Origin: Hormiphora californensis
Lineage: Eukaryota > Ctenophora > Tentaculata > Cydippida > Pleurobrachiidae
Length of the DNA stretch: 64,000 nt
NCBI GenBank assembly: GCA_020137815.1
Contig: CM035357.1
Span: 3,554,528-3,618,527 of the forward strand
Direction of reading: 5' to 3'
In this document: positions 11,394 through 23,667 of the stretch, piece after piece
Layout: each line of letters opens with the position of its first letter
How positions within the stretch are numbered: the first letter of the stretch is position 1
Notes under the pieces: model-generated
Database searches by the model: none
The model's input: the letters and a program-made list of their open reading frames with translations, nothing else
What the model was told of the DNA's origin: nothing
Translations under genes and position numbers: made by a program

Positions 11394-14300
11394 TCAATCT
11401 GACTTCTCGACTCCACAAAACTTCAATTTACTAGCCACATCCGTGGGTAGGGTCGGTAAATGTCGCTCTAACAAAGTCTTAAACTCATCTCCAACAAACA
11501 CATACTTGATAAAGTACATGAAATCAACGAACAGATCAGGATTGCTTGCGGAGTTCTCACTCAACAAACTGAACATGACTTGATAGAGGGAGTAGAGGAT
11601 TTGTTTCCGTGTGTTTGTGTTGCGATCCCAGTGCCGAAGGAAGGGAGAGAATAGTTTGAAGACATAAACAACCTGGCACTCCGTTTGAAGGTGAGTCGAG
11701 TTTTGGGTTATAAACTCGGGGATATAATCGACACAATCGTTCTTGCAGTGTTGTAGGAATGAGTGAGTTAAGGAGTAGGAGGCTCTGAGCTGTACTGGAC
11801 CATGTTGTACCATTGTAGAAACTGTGTTGAATCAGGCTAACAAATCAGCAATCCTTGCAAAGACAGCTTTGGAGAAGGAGAAAGGGAGAGCTGAGAAGAC
11901 AAGGGAGACCGTGTTATACATTTCTGGGTTTCGTGATGTCATGGCTGTTTCGACAAGTTTGTGGCCGATAGCGAGCCGGTGGGCGGTGAGAGGATCACCA
12001 TGTTGTGGTGGGGTGGGTGGAGGAGGCATGGCTAACAGCTCAATACTAGTCAGATACAACATCAGACAGGCCGGGTTAGTAAACTCGTTGAATCTCCAAT
12101 TAACGTGCCCTAAAATGTCCGCTCCTTCTTTTAAGCGCATCATTCATCTTCTTTAACAGCTTCAGTGTAGTACGTTCTAGATACCTCCCACCTTCCCTCC
12201 TCTGAGGTGACATAACTGACAAGTTGAGGTGTCATGACGTCTAGAGGTTTATAGGGCTGGACCTCGAGGAAACACCGAATTAGGACTCTCTTTTCCAACT
12301 CTCGCTCAGGGGTAGAGAGAATGGAGTCGTAGAGAATTAGGGTGTCGTGAAGGTATCTAATTGGAGTATCATGGAATGCGAATAACCCGGAATATGTCTT
12401 TAAAATCAGGATTAACCACTCCCGATTGTTCTTTGGTTTCAACTCGATCAACCGGTGCAGGACTAAATCTAACACCGGTATAAATCTCAAACACAGGTTA
12501 GTGTAGTAGACAGGGAGGTAGTTACACCCGCCCTGGTTAGACCCGGGGAAATCAGACTTCACAAAGTATTGATGCTCTGGATACTTCTGGTGGTAGTCAA
12601 TATGGGTAGCAGTCCAATCTCTAATCTTCCAGAACTCTGGTGATGCACGCGATAGGAACCTTTCAACTCTCTCCTTCAGGTGTCCCCGTTTCACCAACAG
12701 ATGGAACACCAGGTAGAATGCTATGATGGCATCTTGTTCGGTGTATTTCCGGAGCATGATAACCAGGATCAGGGTATCAAAAGGTACAATGTGATAGTTA
12801 AAGACGAAATTAGTAAGGATCTGACTGATCTTACTGAAGAGTATCACACTACCCTTACTGTTGGTTATCTCGATCACAATGAAATCCACAAGGTTCCGGA
12901 GTTGCTGTTTCATTGTTCCAGCGTCCCAGGATGACGTCACTTTAGCTGCATATGCCGGCATGATTTCAACCTCAATATTCTTCCGGAGCATCAGACACAG
13001 GAAGATGTTATTGTTGTCCTTCTCCCGGAAGTGTTTCGCCAGATCTTGTTTCATGCCGTGCTGGTTAACTCTGTTAGCTTCCTCTGTTACCAAGTAAGGA
13101 AGGTTAACCGGTGGTTGTGATTGAGGGGCGGGAGGGTAACCGGGCTGTTGTTGCTGTTGGGGGTTGTTTTGGGGGTGGTAGGTGATGTAATTAGCGATGA
13201 ATGGTGGGAAGTGTTTAGAGGTCATTGGACTCCATTCGACCCAACCAGGGGTATGGTGGGTCATGAAGTCGAAGAAGGATTTGCCGAGTTGAGTGTTCCT
13301 GTTTCCGGAGACTATGGCTTCCCTGGCGAGGGATAGGAGGAAGATCTTGTTGATTTCTTCCGATGATGTGGATAGGATTTTCAGGTTCTGAGAGAGGGGA
13401 AGAGGAGGGTTGGGAATCGGGAGAGTTTACTGTTTCAGTTTTTCTCAAGAAGGCTTTTATTTTCTAAAAACAAGAAGAAGAAAGAGAGATAGGGAGAGAT
13501 AGTGTAGTGGGGAGAATGAGAGGGACAGTGAGAGAGAGAGAAAGTGAGAGAGAGACAGAGACACAAAGAGTGACAGATTGCTTAACTCTACCTATATGGG
13601 TATTCGTGGGAGTTGAAAGAGGGAGAGAAGGATTAAAGAGAGGGCTGAGGGAGGGTTAGATGGGGAAAAAAAGATTGCTTAACTCTACCTATATATATAC
13701 CTGTGTGGAAGAGCTGATTCTCTGATGATCATGGTTACTGAACAGTTGCATCAGTCTCACAATATAACTCTCGGAGAGATACAGTAGTTGAGGTTGGTGT
13801 CCCACACGTTGTTGACTGTTTTGGGAGAGCGTCTGGAGGTGTGTTAACATGGTTACACGGATACCAGTCTGGTGCATGTATTGTAACCTGGCGGGGATAG
13901 AGAGAGGAGGTGAGATAAAGAGAGAGTTATAATGTTACGAATGATTAATTCATGTTACTAACTAGACTACTTACCATGGTGGGACCATGGTCCACTAATT
14001 ACTCTAACTATCCACTAATTATGCTCCACTAATGATATATTACCCACTAATTATGCTCCATTAATTACTAACTACCCACTAATTACACTGACCTGTGTAT
14101 GAACATCTCTGTTAACCCCGCCAAGATAGGGTAAGCATTAGCGTTCATCATCGCATTATACATGTTCATGTACATCTTATTCAAACAGAAACAATCCACT
14201 TCAGGGAAGGGCAGTAACCGACCATAAGTCTCCAACAGAGCGGGGGTAAGACAAGATGAAACCGGTTCAGTGTTTTGTGGATTCGCTACTCTCATGATGT

Positions 14301-16672
14301 GGTTTGTTATAAACACGTTCAAGTTCATTTTAGTGTGCGATGTTAACATTTCCAAACTCGACATAGCAATAGGGACCTGGGCCGCTAGGACGGTCACATT
14401 TCCGGGGAGCAGGAGTGTGTTCGAGCTACTGCAGATCATGTCTATCAGATGCCGGAGGGGACGGGAGGTAGAATCGGGTGAGCTAGCAAAGTTTATCAGG
14501 AAGTTATGGACGTGGTTGAGGGCCGCACAGACAGTGAAATCATTAGGGAAGGTGTGGTGAGGAGCCAGTAGGAAGGAGATGTGATCGAACAGAGCCACTG
14601 GGGCAGGTTCTTGTAGTCCTGGGTTATCAAAAGACCGGGTAGCCAACATTGTCCATACAGAGGCAGCTGCCAGGGTTAGCACACCACCTGGGGAGGGTTC
14701 TGGAAGGGGCAGCGGTGAGGGGTCCGGGTAGAGTAGTTTAATTACCTCACAGAGGAAGAAGAAGTTCTTCTTTTGCAGTTTGAACATTCGGAGATAGAGG
14801 CCAAGAGAGCTGTTGATGGTCCACATCAGATAGTCTCTGTGTGGGGTGAGAGATGCAAGGAGAGTTGAGGATGGCCGCTTCATTTCCGCGTATAACGTCT
14901 CCCACACATGCTTCAAGTCTATGGTCCTGTTGACAAACAGAGACCCAATTTCACCGGCCGTGTTCCGAAGGATTCTCAGTCTGCCGCTGCTGTTAACCCC
15001 TCCCTCTCCTCCTACCCCTACTGCATCTTTTATCAGTTGAATATAGACCTTGTCTAGTGGGGGACAAACAGTTCCCTTTCCAGATCGGAGATTCAGCATT
15101 GTGTTTGTAACAAAGTCCCTACATGATGGCTGCTTTAGGGTATATTTCATGAGATCGAGTTGGGGTTGAGCGTAGGGACCTTGGAAGCGGAGGATAAAGA
15201 AGTTAGGATCAGCGGTGTGGAATCGAAGGGTGCTTTGGTCTAATTTCCAGGCAGTTGGCGTGTTGTAGGAGTGACCAATCACAGGACGGAGATACTCTGT
15301 GTTTTCAACAGTCATCAGGTGGATCAGGGAGTCAAACGTGCCAAGATATCTGGGGAGATGGGGGTATTAAGCTAGCTTACAAAGTTACAACAAAATCACC
15401 CGGTCCTGATCTCATCAGACATTAATATGGCGCTCGAATTACTACTATATATTCCTGAGATCTAAAGCGTAGAATATTCAAAACGCTAACCTGTTGAACA
15501 TTTCGTTGACAGACCAGTGTGGATAATGATCCGGTTTGGAGTACTCTATCATGAGAGAGCAGTAGGAGCACAGAGGTGGCATCACAAGGGTGTCTCTGTC
15601 CAGGAGCTTCCGAATCATTCCCGTTAATCTGGCAGCAAGACGGTGGTGGGAACCTGGGAAGGAGAATGAGATTAGATTGGAAAACGGGAAGACGGACGTG
15701 TAGCTGTGTAAAAATTTAAATAAGACTAGGATTGTTTGCTAACCCCGGGTAGAGGGGTTGCAATGGTGACAAATGGTGATGGTGTGGGAAGAGGGGATCG
15801 AGTAAGGGATCGAGACAGTACCTGTGAGTGTATTTGGTAGTTTATCAATCTGTTGGAAGCACACAGTAAATATCTCCTGACACGTTTTATGATCCTTGTG
15901 TCCGATCAGCCCATCATACAAAGTCAACAGTTCCATAGTTAGATTCTCTCCATTCAGTTGGAATAGCTCCTTCAGTGCCTCGCAAACCTCCATACCACCT
16001 AGCAGACCATCCCTTACAGCAGCACCTAGCTCTCCTAATAACAGCCTGATTCTAAGTGGATTGTTCATCACTTCAGGAGCTTGGACAGTGGCGGAGATCT
16101 GGCTGACAGCCAACTTTTTGTTGGTTCCCACTTTTTCGGAGATACCCTCCCTGATTAGGTTGGAAACGTTGGTTTTGATGTCGTCCATGGAGAGATGGGA
16201 GAAGGACATTATTACAGGGTCATCAGCACCTGAGAGAGAGGAGTCGGGTTAGTGGAGCAGAGGGGAGGGGAGTATTAGAGGGGAACTGAGAGGAGTGGGT
16301 TAGAGGAACAGAGAGGGCAATTATAGTGGGATTAGTGGGACAAAGTGGAGAATGAGAGGGGCCCCGGGGATTGGGAGTATCATCCCATGGTAGGTGGGGA
16401 CTGGTGAATCTAAATGGTAGGTGGAAATCTACAAACAGCGAAACAGCTACATGACACTTACCAAGACAAGAAAGAAGTTTATCCTTCAGATTATCTGGAC
16501 TGGTTGTTGGTATTATAGGGGTAGGTGGGGGTAGTTGGTTTGGAGGTCCGGGTGGGAGGCCCACCATCGGTCCATGTGGGTGTACGTGGGGTCCTGGTGG
16601 GGGTGGTGGGCCGCCCCCCGGTGCTGGCGCCATGCCAGGATGCATCCCTTGGAACTGGTGTATGGGGAACAT
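11394..16672 (-). CDS. MED23: Mediator subunit 23, with frame interruptions
   Basis: MED23 is a tail-module subunit of Mediator that links activators to RNA polymerase II. Six minus-strand exons: 16462-16672, 15822-16229, 15491-15653, 14093-15349, 13701-13887 and 11394-13387, with ATG at 16672. Family stretches include KLLSCLG near the N-terminus, LPVYYTNLCLRFIPVLDLVL, LFAFHDTPIRYLHDTL and NWRFNEFTNPACLMLYLTSI near the C-terminus. All five junction phases agree. The last exon has two extra bases between TYYTEAV and ILGHVNW (an extra T near 12154-12156 and an extra A in 12129-12132). There is also an in-frame TGA at 11832-11834. Corrected length is about 1405 residues, as expected for MED23. 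The N-terminus has a proline-rich stretch (residues ~10-55) not typical of vertebrate MED23. The breaks look like insertion errors or a decaying copy. Confidence 0.92.
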
Positions 16673-16942
16673 TGTATTGGGACAAGAGATGTATCTCAGA
16701 TATATCAGGTGCTTTCAGGAACTTATCGGGATTCAAGGTTCTCGGTTTCAAGATTCAGAGTTCGTGGTAATTCCGAGCAAAGTGTACAGAGCTACATCGC
16801 TAATTAAGAGAGAAAGTGGTTAGTAATGAAACAGAGAAAACCAGAAAATAATACCTTATTTTGCTACTATCTGACGTTGAAACATATTGGAAATGAAATA
16901 TATTAAAAATGAATATTTTACAAAAAACAATTTAATATTCAT

Positions 16943-19324
16943 TTACAGTCTGACACGTTTCTTTTTTCTGGCAATCAGCTCATTACTTTCATTCTCCTTC
17001 CCTTGTCGTTTCCGTAACCCATGCCGAGTTTCCGGTATGGCTAACAATTGTCTCGAAGCTAGATCCATATCATATGGCACCTTGTTTTTGTTCCTTTTCC
17101 TACTCCGTGTAACTGGAACTATAGGTCGTTCAGGGGATGGTAGTGACTGAGTTGTCACGATCTGACCATCACCAACAACACGGACTAGACCCTGCACAAA
17201 TGTATCACCATCTTCTCTGATGACGTCAGTAACAGTACTACCATCCTCTCTGATGACGTCAGTAACAGTATCAACATCTTCTCTGATCTGTTTATTATTT
17301 GGTGTCTTGATAGCCCGCTCCAAACCAACAGTTTCTAAAACGTGTACAGACGTATCAGGGGACTCCTCCTCTCGTTCAGGGGTCTGGAATACTACAACAT
17401 GAGAGGTTTCAGGTGTTGCAACAGGAGAGGTTTCAGGTGTTGCGTAGATATCTTCTGAGGATTTCTGGCTATCAAACCGCTGACGAGGATCATCCTTTAA
17501 TTCTGGTGTTGAGGTATTAGGTGAATCTCCAATCACAACGACTTCCGCTTCTTGAGGCTCCTGAGTATCGATGAAAATCAGCTCAAGATTCGTCTCAGCA
17601 TCACCTTGTTGCTGGGATAGGACGTCAATAACTGCAGTGTCAGCTTTCTCCTGCTGTGTTTGTGAGAAGACGTCAATTATTTCTGGTATGGGAGTCTTTT
17701 CGGGAGCCTCCTCTGTCAGTAGTTCAGGAGTCTTTTCAGTCACTAACTGGGGAGCTGGAGTCTTTTCAATCACTAACTGGGGAGCTGGAGTCTTTTCAAT
17801 CACTAGCTGGGGAGACTTCTCAATCACCAATTCACCATTCTCGTCTACTGGCTGGGATAAAACCATAACGACGTCAATCGTCTCCCTCGGATTCTCATTC
17901 TCTTCCTCTGGAGGGTTTGGTGGGGAACCTTTAACCTCTAAACAAGGAGTGGGTTCAATAGATTCGGATAGGATATTTTCCTCCTGGGTCTCAGATAAAA
18001 TGACCTTTTCGGGTTCCCCATCCTCCTCGAGAGACATTAACACCTCGTCCGCTAGCATGTCAAGGTTGAGAATTGAATCCTCCGAATCCTCCTGGTGTTC
18101 CTGATTCTCAGAATCCTGGTGTTCCTGATTCTCCGTGTTCTCACATTCTTGCTGTTCCTGATTCTCAACAGGCAGATCTTGAGAATGTTCATTCTGCTGT
18201 TCAGGAATTGCTACATCTGGTGATCCGGTTGAAACCTCCTCAGGTTCTTTCTGTGATCCAACCTCATATGGTTGTTGATTAGTTGCTGATTCCTCCTCTT
18301 GATTAGTTGCTGATTCCTCTCCATTGGGTTGTTGATTAGCTTCGCCTGCTAATTCCTTTTCTGGTTGATTAGTTGCTGATTCAGGTTGTTGATTAGTTGT
18401 TGATTCAGGGGGTGTTTCCTCAATTGAAGAGCAGGTCAGGTCTGCTAGGTTCTCTTTAACCCCAGCCCTTCTAAGAACACTCTCAAGTGAGACTCGTGAT
18501 GATGGTCGATGTGGCCCTAAGTTAATCTCACCTTCCTCGATCACAGAGTTCTTAGATCCTACATTCTGTTTACCTCCTGCTGCTGCTTCTCTGACTGGTG
18601 GATTTTGTGTTGACGTAGCGATGGGACAGTCTAAGAAAACCTCTGTATGTGAAACTGGAACAATTGAGGTTCTGCTACTCCTGGATAGGCTTGTTGTTGA
18701 TGATTTTTGTTCCCCTAGATGGACCGCTATCCAAGATATCATCAATATCCTCCTTTGACAACCCATATTTAACCCTCAACTCTTCCACATACTCTCTCAC
18801 CTCCTCGCTATGCAATAAACCCTTCTTTCTCTTCCGTTTTGAAGGATCAGTTTGTGTTGTGCTATCCTTAACCCTCAAATTCCGGGACACTTGAAGTTTG
18901 AATTCCCGGCCACTCCCGTTAGTTAATGGGATGACACGGAACCGCTGTCCCTCGTGGCAGATGGGGAATGGGACTCGCGGCGATGGTCGTTGGATCTCAA
19001 CTAGGAATTGTTCTACGGCTACATCGACCAGTTGGAGGGGTAGATCAGAGGGTAGGAGGGTTGTAAAGGATAGGGCTGTGTTGGACCGGAACTAGCTTGG
19101 TGTAATGGGTCTGCATTGTAGCAGGGAAACCTGGGAGGGAGGGAGTGTTATACAGGGCTTGGAAATGGAAGGAAGCTGCCGTAATGGTGCCAGGTGATAA
19201 ATTGAGGGTAATCAGTAATGGAGTGAAAAAAAAGGTTGTCTTTTACTTACAGTTTAGTTAGTCAAGGGATAGTCACAAACGCCTCATTAATCAGAAGAAG
19301 CCCCTTCACAAAAGTATCACATAG
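16943..19324 (-). CDS. Unrecognised nuclear protein, acidic and repeat-rich
   Basis: One long exon (16943-19091, TAG/TTCCGG acceptor) encodes about 715 residues after removing one extra A from the A5 run at 18704-18708. A small exon at 19277-19324 (LCDTFVKGLLLINEAF) may precede it, with a weak donor. The N-terminal ~90 residues look folded (LQLVDVAVEQFLVEIQRPSP, HEGQRFRVIPLTNGSG). A predicted helix follows (EYVEELRVKYGLSKEDIDDI). The middle is acidic and Gln/Glu/Asn/Pro-rich with internal repeats: ESATNQ several times, APQLVIEKTP three times and TVTDVIREDG twice. The C-terminus is basic (RSRKRNKNK, then RKKKRVRL), a likely nuclear localisation signal. I recognise no family. It starts about 130 bp downstream of the RPS5 stop on the same strand, and its own start codon is not resolved. 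Confidence 0.6.
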
Positions 19325-19456
19325 CTAGAAGAGAGAGATGAAAGTTAGTTTGGAACATGTTTACCTGTTAGATATATTAGTTGTACACGTGACACAGTAA
19401 AGAAAATTGTCTGGGATGGGTTAAAATAAAAAATAAATACACCCACACAGAAGTAT

Positions 19457-20164
19457 TTATCGGTTAGATTTGGCAACTCGCTCCAGCTCAGTCCTTCTTC
19501 TTGATCGGCGTAACTGTTCGATGATCCCTTGGCGGCGTTCACAAGCTCATCAGCGAGGCACTCAGGCGATCGTTTTTACGTTCCTGAAAGCGGCTTCTCG
19601 GGCACCGGTGCACAGCAGCCAGATAGCCTGGTTGACTCTCCTCATAGGGGAGACATCGACGGCCTGTCGTCGGACGGTACCAGCTCGTCCAATCCTGGTG
19701 GAGTCCTCCCGGGGTCCGGAGTTGATGATGGCATCAACCAAGATCTGGAGGGGGTTCTCCTGGGTCATCAGGTGGATAATCTCAAAGGCGTGCTTCATGA
19801 TCCTCATTGAGAGCAGTTTCTTTCCGTTGTTCCTTCCGTGCATCATCATGGAGCAGATGATCCTCTCAACGATGGGGCACTGCGCCTTCCTGAACCTCTT
19901 CTTGGCGTACCGTCCAGCGGTATGGGGCAGGTAGACAGCATACTTGTCCTTGATTCCAATGTAGTCTGTCAGGGAGATGTCCTTCATTTGGACCTCACTG
20001 GGGTTCCATTTGCCGAACACAAAGATATCTGGCATGTCAGATTCGACCTCATCAGCGATGTTGTCACCCCATTCTCCGACATCAACACCGTCATCAGCGG
20101 GAGCATCACCCCATCCAGCGTCGGCATCAGCCACAGGGTCCTCAGTAGCCCAATCTTCAGACAT
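19457..20164 (-). CDS. RPS5: 40S ribosomal protein uS7 (RPS5), three one-base insertions
   Basis: RPS5 (uS7) binds 18S rRNA in the head of the small subunit near the E site. A single coding exon starts [20 protein letters not shown] and continues through [40 protein letters not shown] and [20 protein letters not shown]. The acidic N-terminal extension makes the protein about 234 residues, longer than the vertebrate 204. The conserved end ([20 protein letters not shown] to ERVAKSNR and TAA at 19457) is readable only if three extra bases are removed: a T in the TGA at 19562-19564, a G at 19506, and a T in the TGA at 19488-19490. All three lie within ~75 bp. An acceptor just upstream of the ATG (CTTGTAG/CAGCAAG) indicates a 5' UTR intron. 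Sequence error is the simplest cause. Confidence 0.93.
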
Positions 20165-20618
20165 ATTGGTCTTGCTGCTACAAGGAAGGAAGATCGGGTG
20201 TTAGAGTTGTGCACTGTGCAGCTGCTAAGATACGGGTTGGGGTTAGAGTCGGGGCAGTGGATTGCGGCGGATTTGGGTATTTGTTTTGGGTACTGACGAT
20301 AAGGATTACAACGGGCATTACAACTCAGAAAGGAAAATCTATAACAGGGGAGGTGGTGGGGGGGGAGGAAGTTCAGGAAAAAAACAGCAAATCTTTTTGG
20401 AATTATCTGGATTACATTTTGAAACTCACACAAACAGCAGTGAGTGTGGGTTTATGGGTGAATTGTACACAACAAAAGATCTATACACAGAAAATGGAGC
20501 AGATTGTCTCTCTCGCTCAAAAATATATCATATTGCACGCTTTTTTCCGCACTTGCAGACTCTTACAATGTCTTTTTAGCTAAGAGTTCTACAAGATTTT
20601 TACCAACCTGAACAAGTT
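20165..20618. promoter_or_regulatory. RPS5 5' intron and promoter region
   Basis: Between the RPS5 start codon and the RNF10 stop codon, both genes facing left. On the minus strand it should hold the RPS5 promoter, a short non-coding first exon and the 5' UTR intron that ends at about 20177. I see no clear TATA box or TOP start, so exact sites are not called. Confidence 0.4.
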
Positions 20619-22433
20619 TTAACCACGCCGGGCACCTCCAGTAAGTGAAATTGTCGTCCCTTTTTTCTTCTTTTTCTTGCCACCACCACCGCCAGTTTGA
20701 GGTTTCACCGCTGCAGTCTCCTGGTGTTCCTCCCCTCGACCCAGATTAGCAAACGCAACATTCAGACTCGCACTGAACGATTTCTGGTAGGACGGAGCAC
20801 CCTCAACACTTATATCTGAACTGGTAGAATTGATCCTCTCTCTGTCATTGTGAGCCAGTCTCACCCAGGGTGTTCCACTACTCGCCCCTGCACGGAGTTT
20901 CTCAGCAAATGATGAGGGTGGAGGTTGGTGGTAGGATGAGGGGAGAGAGGACAAGGCATCATTGTATGTTTGGGCTGTCTTGTAAAGCTCTGTAGGGACA
21001 CAGGAAACCTCACTGTACCTGGGTAAATATTCACTACACCGGTAATTAACCTCTTTTTCAGCCATCTTTTTGGAGAGCCTATTCGTGTACGCTGCCTCCT
21101 TCTTCTCCTTTTTCTCCCTCGCATTAGATCTCCTCTCGATCGTCTCTTGAAACTGCAGGTACGTCTCCTCACTTACAAGTGGTTTAACATCAAACTCACA
21201 GAATGTCACAGTAGCCCCGAGGGGAAGGTGAGAGAAATACCGGTATCGGGATCGCAGTTCAGGAGACTGAGTATGTTGTTCTACTGCTGTGATCGTGGCT
21301 GTTATCTCAGGAAATGCTGCCTCTATTGAACCACATTCGTGAATAATACACCGTGTTACAACTGGGTGCACAAAGAGGGATTGCCCATCGGAGGATTGGT
21401 AGAAGTACACCCTCGGCTCATCTGACTTCTCGTTCTGTCTCTTCTCCGGCGAAGACTTCTTTTTCTCTTCCATTTTACTGTAACACTCTCCCTTCCTCTC
21501 CTCAACCTGTTCCAAACACCTCAGAACATACGGAACTAACTCCTCATCTCTATCATCTAGTTGAGCCCGCAGTTCCCCCTCCTGCGACATGTAAACCTCA
21601 CTGAGAATCTGTGCTGGATCACCAGCCAGAACAGAGCTAAACTGGACACTCCAAGGGGAGGAGAGTTTAGGGATGGTAGATCGGGGTGGAGGGCTCTCCC
21701 CCGCAGGGACGACAAATCTACCGCTCTTCCGACGGGATACAAGCTTGAATGTCACCTCATCACCAACAGAATAACTCGGTTTGGGGGAGTATTTTAGAGG
21801 TCTGAACTCTGCTAAAATGAGTGGTTTGTGACAGATAGGGCAGTCTCCTCCTGGGCAGTTATCAGCGAATCTGAGGGCACAAGCGTAACACATGGCATGC
21901 CCACAAACAGGGCTCATTGGGCAAGATGGAGGGTAGAGACAGATGGGGCAGGCAGCAGGTTCTTCTGTAGTCCTAACTTGAACCACGTCAACCCAACTAG
22001 CAAAGTTATCAATGGTTGTCAAGTCACCTGTCACAACATCATCTGGAAGAAGGAACTGACACGACACATTCACATAGTCCTCTTTAACAAAATCAGCTAC
22101 ATGCTTTCTCGAACTCCGGTGTTCGCCAGGGGAGGTAGCAGTTGGTCGGTAGAGTCGGAAATTAGCTAGATCGTTCACAACAACTCCCCTGCTGTTTTTC
22201 TTCCCGCTCTTCCTGTTGCTTCTCTGTTGCTCATCTTGTTCCTCGTTTACACCACCATTTCCTCGCCCCTTCTCTCGGGATCTAGTCTGGTTATTATTAT
22301 TGGTCGTTTTCCTACCATTTCCACCCCTCCCGCTAGCGCCCCTCCATCCTCCACCTCCCCTTCCTCCATTTCCATCGTACTTCTGTTGTTGTGCTGAGTT
22401 CTGCATGTTCACCACCGCTGGGCTGTCGGACAT
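20619..22433 (-). CDS. RNF10: E3 ubiquitin ligase RNF10-like, intronless
   Basis: RNF10 is a RING-type ubiquitin ligase that, in other animals, ubiquitinates 40S proteins on stalled initiating ribosomes. The open frame of 604 residues is uninterrupted. A Gly/Arg/Asn-rich N-terminus (residues ~20-85) precedes LANFRLYRP; the RING is at residues 162-201 (ACPICLYPPSCPMSPVCGHA, then CYAC and CPICHKPL). Later stretches fit the RNF10 body: FYQSSDGQSLFVHPVVTRCI, EYLPRYSEVSCVPTELYKTA and a lysine-rich tail (GGGGGKKKKKKG). It is shorter than the human protein (811), mostly through a shorter C-terminal region. It lies upstream of RPS5 on the same strand, which may be coincidence although both concern the 40S subunit. 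No frame error occurs in 1.8 kb. Confidence 0.9.
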   Translation of the reverse strand: MSDSPAVVNMQNSAQQQKYDGNGGRGGGGWRGASGRGGNGRKTTNNNNQTRSREKGRGNGGVNEEQDEQQRSNRKSGKKNSRGVVVNDLANFRLYRPTATSPGEHRSSRKHVADFVKEDYVNVSCQFLLPDDVVTGDLTTIDNFASWVDVVQVRTTEEPAACPICLYPPSCPMSPVCGHAMCYACALRFADNCPGGDCPICHKPLILAEFRPLKYSPKPSYSVGDEVTFKLVSRRKSGRFVVPAGESPPPRSTIPKLSSPWSVQFSSVLAGDPAQILSEVYMSQEGELRAQLDDRDEELVPYVLRCLEQVEERKGECYSKMEEKKKSSPEKRQNEKSDEPRVYFYQSSDGQSLFVHPVVTRCIIHECGSIEAAFPEITATITAVEQHTQSPELRSRYRYFSHLPLGATVTFCEFDVKPLVSEETYLQFQETIERRSNAREKKEKKEAAYTNRLSKKMAEKEVNYRCSEYLPRYSEVSCVPTELYKTAQTYNDALSSLPSSYHQPPPSSFAEKLRAGASSGTPWVRLAHNDRERINSTSSDISVEGAPSYQKSFSASLNVAFANLGRGEEHQETAAVKPQTGGGGGKKKKKKGTTISLTGGARRG

Positions 22434-22731
22434 TGCTTGGTTGCAATTGTAATGATGTATCCGAACTGTTCATTTTATAGAGTTTTAACAGGCCATGATG
22501 TCTTTCTTCCAAAATGTAATCGTGTTTCGTATTCGTTGTAATGATAGTGTTCTGGATAGCGCTAAATGGAGGAGGAGTCGGGTGTTAGAGGTCTGGTGGC
22601 AAATATAGAAATGGTTTAAATTGATTATTAAATTGGGAAAATAAATGGAAACAAACAATAAAACACAAACAATCTATTTACAAAACCACACACCGGGAAA
22701 TGTTCATTGATTCTAAACTGATCTGACGCCA
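22434..22731. other. RNF10-COPS5 spacer
   Basis: About 300 bp containing the RNF10 5' flank and the COPS5 3' flank on the minus strand. It is AT-rich in the part nearest COPS5. No other feature seen. Confidence 0.5.
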
Positions 22732-23667
22732 CTACGAACTACTTTTAAACACTTTCTGTTTCAACATTGCAGTCATAACCCCGCTCAGAGCCTCAATTGC
22801 AGTCTTTGTTCCGTCAGTGGAGATTTTGGAACAATCGTCCCGAGTTGTTGGCATCTGTTGACACTTGCTCAGTTTACAAGACATATCATTCACTTGATTA
22901 GAGATATAGTTCTGATTACTTGAGTCGACATTGCTTGACAGTGCATTGATCCTATACTGCTTCCAGAGAGAGTTTAACAGTTTCTCGTCGAACGAAGAAC
23001 GGAAATAAGACACATCAAGCGGGTAGTAATGCTTGCAGTGGACACCAAAGTCTTCGATTTTGTGGAGTGGGATACTTTGATACCTACTTGGACCTCCCTC
23101 CGTTATCTTATGATTTTCAGAGTACGTCCGGAACGCTCCCAGATCGACCTTCCCTGACGACAACGTCCTGATGGGATCCACAACTATGGCAATGAAAGGG
23201 TCCTGGTATTTCTGGTTGTTCATCTGGGTAGTAACATCAATCCCTGACAACCAGCACCCATATCCGGGGTGAGAATGATACCAACCAACCACGTTCTCCT
23301 CCCGTCCGACTTCCTTAGCACTGCTCTGGAAGTTAACCATGTACTCATAGGCAGCTAGATTGGCATTAACACGCGTCTCAGTGCCTTCCACCGGCAAAGC
23401 AAACACGTCCATCACAATAATTGAGTTACCGTCAGTTTTACCGACCATCAATCCCATCACCTCGATATTTCCACCTGACTGGGCGTGCATAACCATCTTT
23501 AGAAGTGCAAGGGCAGAAATTTTGGTGGATTTGAAGTAGTGAACGTCGTCCTTCCATGGCTGACTTTGAATCACACGCTGATGTTCCTCGGCGTCAAACG
23601 TAAAGTGACCATCCCCGATCGTTTGGATGTTATTTTCAGCGATAAACGCATCTAGGGACGCTGACAT
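22732..23667 (-). CDS. COPS5: COP9 signalosome subunit 5 (CSN5/JAB1), intronless
   Basis: CSN5 is the zinc metalloprotease subunit that removes NEDD8 from cullins. The 311-residue frame begins [20 protein letters not shown]. The JAMM site is complete: Glu69 in [10 protein letters not shown], His131 and His133 in [17 protein letters not shown], and Asp144 in the same block, each about seven residues earlier than in human CSN5. Further family stretches are [20 protein letters not shown] and [18 protein letters not shown]. No intron is present, unlike vertebrate COPS5, so a retrocopy origin is possible; the intact frame and active site argue that it works. The C-terminal ~50 residues diverge from vertebrates, as is common. 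Confidence 0.95.
   Translation of the reverse strand: MSASLDAFIAENNIQTIGDGHFTFDAEEHQRVIQSQPWKDDVHYFKSTKISALALLKMVMHAQSGGNIEVMGLMVGKTDGNSIIVMDVFALPVEGTETRVNANLAAYEYMVNFQSSAKEVGREENVVGWYHSHPGYGCWLSGIDVTTQMNNQKYQDPFIAIVVDPIRTLSSGKVDLGAFRTYSENHKITEGGPSRYQSIPLHKIEDFGVHCKHYYPLDVSYFRSSFDEKLLNSLWKQYRINALSSNVDSSNQNYISNQVNDMSCKLSKCQQMPTTRDDCSKISTDGTKTAIEALSGVMTAMLKQKVFKSSS

Noticed and set aside
11832..11834. Selenocysteine at the MED23 TGA
   Set aside because: MED23 is not a selenoprotein family, the residues following the TGA do not match MED23 in that frame, and indels are common nearby.
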